DNA of 64,000 bases from NCBI RefSeq assembly GCF_036373705.1, contig NC_089863.1:9016357-9080356 (forward strand), given 5' to 3'. The DNA comes from Amia ocellicauda. Taxonomy: Eukaryota; Chordata; Actinopteri; Amiiformes; Amiidae. A model generated the notes under the pieces. It saw only the letters and a program-made list of their open reading frames with translations. It ran no database searches and was not told where the DNA came from. Shown here in pieces: positions 57,701 through 64,000 of the stretch; positions within the stretch are counted from its first letter, which is position 1, and each line of letters begins with the position of its first letter. A program made the position numbers and the translations under genes.

Positions 57701-60700
57701 AGCTTTACAACAGCACAATATAACAACATGAATGAGCTTTACAACAGCACAAAATAACACATTAATGAGCTTCACAACAGCACAACATGAATGAGCTTCA
57801 CAACAGCACAAAATAACACAACATGAATGAGCTTTACAACAGCACAATATAACAACATGAATGAGCTTTACAACAGCACAAAATAACACATTAATGAGCT
57901 TCACAACAGCACAACATGAATGAGCTTCACAACAGCACAAAATAACACAACATGAATGAGCTTTACAACAGCACAAAATAACAACATTAATGAGATTTAC
58001 AACAACACAAAATAACAACATGAATGAGCTTCACAACAGCACAATATAACAACATGAATGAGCTTCACAACAGCACAAAATAACACATTAATGAGCTTCA
58101 CAACAGCACAAAATAACACAACATGAATGAGCTTAACAACAGCACAATATAACACAACATGAATGAGCTTTACAATAGCACAAAATAACAACATTAATGA
58201 GCTTCACAACAGCACAAAATAACACAACATGAATGAGCTTTACAACAGCACAATATAACAACATGAATGAGCTTTACAACAACACAAAATAACAACATGA
58301 ATGAGCTTCACAACAGCACAAAAAAACACAACATGAATGAGCTTCACAACAGCACAATATAACACAACATGAATGAGCTTCACAACAGTACAAAATAACA
58401 CATTAATGAGCTTCACAACAGCACAAAATAACACAACATGAATGAGATTTACAACAGCACAAAATAACACATTAATGAGCTTCACAACAGCACAACATGA
58501 ATGAGCTTTACAACAGCACAATATAACACAACATGAATGAGCTTCACAACAGCACAAAATAACACAACATGAATGAGCTTTACAACAGCACAATATAACA
58601 ACATGAATGAGCTTTACAACAGCACAAAATAACACATTAATGAGCTTCACAACAGCACAACATGAATGAGCTTCACAACAGCACAAAATAACACAACATG
58701 AATGAGCTTTACAACAGCACAATATAACACAACATGAATGAGCTTCACAACAGCACAAAATAACATTAATGAGCTTCACAACAGCACAACATGAATGAGC
58801 TTTACAACAGCACAAAATAACACAACATGAATGAGCTTTACAACAGCACAAAATAACACAACATGAATGAGCTTTACAACAGCACAATATAACACAACAT
58901 GAATGAGCTTTACAACAGCACAATATAACAAAATGAATGACCTTTACAACAACACAATATAACACAACATGAATGAGCTTAATAACAGCACAATATAACA
59001 CAACATGAATGAGCTTTACAACAGCACAATATAACACAACATGAATGAGCTTTACAACAGCACAATATAACACAACATGAATGAGCTTCACAACAGCACA
59101 ATATAACACACCATGAATGAGCTTTACAACAGCACAAAATAACACAACATGAATGAGATTTACAACAGCACAAAATAACACATTAATGAGCTTCACAACA
59201 GCACAACATGAATGAGCTTTACAACAGCACAATATAACACAACATGAATGAGCTTTACAACAACACAAAATAACACAACATGAATGAGCTTCACAACAGC
59301 ACAATATAACACAACATGAATGAGCTTTACAACAGCACAAAATAACACATTAATGAGCTTCACAACAGCACAACATGAATGAGCTTTACAACAGCACAAA
59401 ATAACACATTAATGAGCTTCACAACAGCACAACATGAATGAGCTTTACAACAGAACAAAATAACACATGAATGAGCTTTAGAACAGCACAATATAACACA
59501 TCATGAATGAGCTTTACAACAGCACAATATAACAACATGAATGAGCTTTACAACAGCACAATATAACAACATGAATGAGCTTTACAACAGCACAAAATAA
59601 CACAACATGAATGAGCTTTACAACAGCACAATATAACACAACATGAATGAGCTTTACAACAGCACAATATAACACAACATGAATGAGCTTTACAACAGCA
59701 CAATATAACACAACATTAAGGAGCTTTACAACAGCACAATATAACACAACATGAATGATCTTCACAACAACACAACATGAATGAGCTTTACAACAGCACA
59801 AAATAACACATTAATGAGCTTCACAACAGCACAACATGAATGAGCTTTACAACAGCACAATATAACACAACATGAATGAGCTTTACAACAACACAAAATA
59901 ACACAACATGAATGAGCTTCAAAACAGCACAATATAACACAACATGAATGAGCTTCACAACAGCACAACATAACATCATGAATGAGCTTTACAACAGCAC
60001 AAAATAACACATTAATGAGCTTCAAAACAGCACAAAATAACACAACATGAATGAGCATCACAACAGCACAAAATAACACCACATGAATGAGCTTTACAAC
60101 AGCACAAAATAACACATTTATGAGCTTCACAACAGCACAATATAACACAACATGAATGAGCTTTACAAGAGCACAAAATAACATTAATGAGCTTCACAAC
60201 AGCACAATATAACACAACATGAATGAGCTTTACAACAGCACAATATAACACAAGATGAATGAGTTTTACAACAGCACAGAATAACACATTAATGAGCTTC
60301 ACAACAGCACAACATGAATGAGCTTTACAACAGCACAATATAACAACATGAATGAGCTTTACAACAACACAAAATAACAACATGAATGAGCTTCACAACA
60401 GCACAAAAAAACACAACATGAATGAGCTTCACAACAGCACAATATAACACAACATGAATGAGCTTCACAACAGTACAAAATAACACATTAATGAGCTTCA
60501 CAACAGCACAAAATAACACAACATGAATGAGATTTACAACAGCACAAAATAACACATTAATGAGCTTCACAACAGCACAACATGAATGAGCTTTACAACA
60601 GCACAATATAACACAACATGAATGAGCTTCACAACAGCACAAAATAACACAACATGAATGAGCTTTACAACAGCACAATATAACAACATGAATGAGCTTT

Positions 60701-63700
60701 ACAACAGCACAAAATAACACATTAATGAGCTTCACAACAGCACAACATGAATGAGCTTCACAACAGCACAAAATAACACAACATGAATGAGCTTTACAAC
60801 AGCACAATATAACACAACATGAATGAGCTTCACAACAGCACAAAATAACATTAATGAGCTTCACAACAGCACAACATGAATGAGCTTTACAACAGCACAA
60901 AATAACACAACATGAATGAGCTTTACAACAGCACAAAATAACACAACATGAATGAGCTTTACAACAGCACAATATAACACAACATGAATGAGCTTTACAA
61001 CAGCACAATATAACAAAATGAATGACCTTTACAACAACACAATATAACACAACATGAATGAGCTTAATAACAGCACAATATAACACAACATGAATGAGCT
61101 TTACAACAGCACAATATAACACAACATGAATGAGCTTTACAACAGCACAATATAACACAACATGAATGAGCTTCACAACAGCACAATATAACACACCATG
61201 AATGAGCTTTACAACAGCACAAAATAACACAACATGAATGAGATTTACAACAGCACAAAATAACACATTAATGAGCTTCACAACAGCACAACATGAATGA
61301 GCTTTACAACAGCACAATATAACACAACATGAATGAGCTTTACAACAACACAAAATAACACAACATGAATGAGCTTCACAACAGCACAATATAACACAAC
61401 ATGAATGAGCTTTACAACAGCACAAAATAACACATTAATGAGCTTCACAACAGCACAACATGAATGAGCTTTACAACAGCACAAAATAACACATTAATGA
61501 GCTTCACAACAGCACAACATGAATGAGCTTTACAACAGAACAAAATAACACATGAATGAGCTTTAGAACAGCACAATATAACACACCATGAATGAGCTTT
61601 ACAACAGCACAATATAACAACATGAATGAGCTTTACAACAGCACAATATAACAACATGAATGAGCTTTACAACAGCACAAAATAACACAACATGAATGAG
61701 CTTTACAACAGCACAATATAACACAACATGAATGAGCTTTACAACAGCACAATATAACACAACATGAATGAGCTTTACAACAGCACAATATAACACAACA
61801 TTAAGGAGCTTTACAACAGCACAATATAACACAACATGAATGATCTTCACAACAACACAACATGAATGAGCTTTACAACAGCACAAAATAACACATTAAT
61901 GAGCTTCACAACAGCACAACATGAATGAGCTTTACAACAGCACAATATAACAACATGAATGAGCTTTACAACAGCACAAAATAACACATTAATGAGCTTC
62001 AAAACAGCACAAAATAACACAACATGAATGAGCATCACAACAGCACAAAATAACACCACATGAATGAGCTTTACAACAGCACAAAATAACACATTAATGA
62101 GCTTCACAACAGCACAATATAACACAACATGAATGAGCTTTACAAGAGCACAAAATAACATTAATGAGCTTCACAACAGCACAATATAACACAACATGAA
62201 TGAGCTTTACAACAGCACAATATAACACAAGATGAATGAGTTTTACAACAGCACAGAATAACACATTAATGAGCTTCACAACAGCACAACATGAATGAGC
62301 TTTACAACAGCACAAAAAAACACAACATGAATGAGCTTTACAACAACACAAAATAACACAACATGAATGAGCTTTACAACAACACAAAATAACACAACAT
62401 GAATGAGCTTTACAACAACACAATATAACAACATGAATGAGCTTTACAACAGCACAATATAACACAACATGAATGAGCTTTACAACAGCACAAAATGACA
62501 CAACATGAATGAGCTTTACAACAGCACAAAATAACAACATTAATGAGCTTCACAACAGCACAACATGAATGAGCTTTACAACAGCACAAAATAACACAAC
62601 ATGAATGAGCTTTAGAAGAACACAAAATAACAACATTAATGAGCTTCACAACAGCACAATATAACACAACATGAAGGAGCTTCACAACAGCACAAAATAA
62701 CACATTAATGAGCTTCACAACAGCACAATATAACACAACATGAATGAGCTTTACAACAGCACAATATAACACAACATGAATGAGCTTTACAACAGCACAA
62801 AATAACACATTAATGAGCTTCACAACAGCACAACATGAATGAGCTTTACAACAGCACAAAATAACACAACATGAATGAGCTTTAAAACAGCACAATATAA
62901 CAAAATGAATGAGCTTTACAACAACACAATATAACACAACATGAATGAGCTTAACAACAGGACAATATAACACAACATGAATAAGCTTTACAACACCACA
63001 ATATAACACAACATGAATGAGCTTTACAACAGCACAATATAACACAACATGAATGAGCTTCACAACAGCACAACATGAATGATCTTTACAACAGCACAAA
63101 ATAACACAACATGAATGAGCTTTACAACAGCACAATATAACACAACATGAATGAGCTTTACAACAGCACAATATAACACAACATGAATGAGCTTCACAAC
63201 AGCACAAAATAACATTAATGAGCTTCACAACAGCACAACATGAATGAGCTTTACAACAGCACAAAATAACACAACATGAATGAGCTTTACAACAGCACAA
63301 AATAACACAACATGAATGAGCTTTACAACAGCACAATATAACAAAATGAATGACCTTTACAACAACACAATATAACACAACATGAATGAGCTTAATAACA
63401 GCACAATATAACACAACATGAATGAGCTTTACAACAGCACAATATAACACAACATGAATGAGCTTTACAACAGCACAATATAACACAACATGAATGAGCT
63501 TCACAACAGCACAATATAACACACCATGAATGAGCTTTACAACAGCACAAAATAACACAACATGAATGAGATTTACAACAGCACAAAATAACACATTAAT
63601 GAGCTTCACAACAGCACAACATGAATGAGCTTTACAACAGCACAATATAACACAACATGAATGAGCTTTACAACAACACAAAATAACACAACATGAATGA

Positions 63701-64000
63701 GCTTCACAACAGCACAATATAACACAACATGAATGAGCTTTACAACAGCACAAAATAACACATTAATGAGCTTCACAACAGCACAACATGAATGAGCTTT
63801 ACAACAGCACAAAATAACACATTAATGAGCTTCACAACAGCACAACATGAATGAGCTTTACAACAGAACAAAATAACACATGAATGAGCTTTAGAACAGC
63901 ACAATATAACACACCATGAATGAGCTTTACAACAGCACAATATAACAACATGAATGAGCTTTACAACAGCACAATATAACAACATGAATGAGCTTTACAA
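48779..64000. repeat. Satellite array, about 36-bp monomers, at least 15.2 kb
   Basis: The base monomer is ACAACAGCACAAAATAAC then ACAACATGAATGAGCTTT (36 bp). Variants: 33 bp ending ACATTAATGAGCTTC, 34 bp lacking AC, 31 bp, and 26 bp (ACAACAGCACAACATGAATGAG CTTT split form), plus AATATAAC versus AAAATAAC. They occur in ordered mixtures. Larger blocks recur: offset 2,562 bp (for example 50,445 to 53,007 and 51,116 to 53,678), 2,476 bp (55,195 to 57,671 and 55,764 to 58,240) and 2,085 bp (58,240 to 60,325 and 59,762 to 61,847). Plus strand is A/C-rich and poor in G. Minus-strand frames up to 449 codons are artefacts of 36 being divisible by 3. The array runs past the window end. Confidence 0.97.

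Noticed and set aside
48724-63985. Minus-strand reading frames up to 449 codons (Cys/Val/Leu/His-rich VVKLIHVVLYCA repeats).
   Set aside because: They follow directly from a 36-bp monomer lacking stops in one frame. Other frames of the same array are equally repetitive, and there is no promoter, unique exon or conserved domain.
48779-64000. CRISPR-like appearance of regularly spaced short repeats.
   Set aside because: There are no unique spacers between repeats, no cas genes, and the context is a vertebrate genome; it is a head-to-tail satellite. The same applies to the arrays at 3.8 and 32.6 kb.

Overview
The window is vertebrate nuclear DNA, most probably from a ray-finned fish. The genes have short introns with canonical GT-AG borders, there are CpG-rich promoters, and the repeats (Tc1/mariner, hAT, CR1-like LINEs, SINE tails, long minisatellites) are those usual in fish. 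I cannot name the species; a non-teleost ray-finned fish (gar, bowfin or sturgeon grade) is only a guess from the CR1-like LINE and the SINE tails. There are no operons, CRISPR arrays or other prokaryotic features.

Layout. (1) 0.2-3.8 kb, minus strand: a complete DCAF11 (WDR23) gene with 14 coding exons joining into 576 codons. Its 5' leader intron holds a minisatellite built from splice-acceptor modules. (2) 4.5-8.5 kb: simple repeats, a CpG-rich promoter candidate and AT-rich spacer. (3) 8.6-48.7 kb: a degenerate tandem array of one two-gene unit, a NAT8-like (camello-type) N-acetyltransferase on plus facing a thiamine triphosphatase (THTPA) gene on minus. In order: orphan NAT8 exon 1 (8.6), THTPA relic 1 (9.5-10.3), NAT8-1 (12.0-13.0), THTPA relic 2 (15.3-16.0), NAT8-2 (16.3-17.3), THTPA relic 3 (25.7-26.0), NAT8-3 (26.8-27.8), THTPA relic 4 (31.6-32.3), NAT8-4 (32.6-36.4), THTPA relic 5 (38.0 and 42.0), NAT8-5 pseudogene (42.4-46.4), and the only intact THTPA (47.0-48.05) with its promoter at 48.4-48.7. 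Four NAT8 copies are open over 258 codons; only one of six THTPA copies is intact. (4) 48.8-64.0 kb: an uninterrupted satellite of about 36-bp monomers with higher-order duplications, running off the window.

Transposons lie between and inside the units, and the unit copies serve as empty-site controls for several insertions. These include an intact DD36E Tc1/mariner element (10.3-11.6), a 1.7-kb LTR-like insertion (13.3-15.0) containing a hAT MITE, two related CR1-like LINEs (17.7-19.5 and 29.6-31.6, the second split by a solo LTR), a hAT element inside the NAT8-4 intron, and a DD34E Tc1 element that lost its start codon and part of one inverted repeat.

How the genes relate. DCAF11 is a CUL4-DDB1 ubiquitin-ligase receptor, THTPA hydrolyses thiamine triphosphate, and NAT8-like proteins are membrane-bound GNAT acetyltransferases. 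I see no shared pathway. DCAF11 and THTPA are also close on human 14q11.2, so their proximity here is conserved synteny; NAT8 amplification next to THTPA looks lineage-specific. Every functional NAT8 copy has its start codon split by the intron (A|TG).
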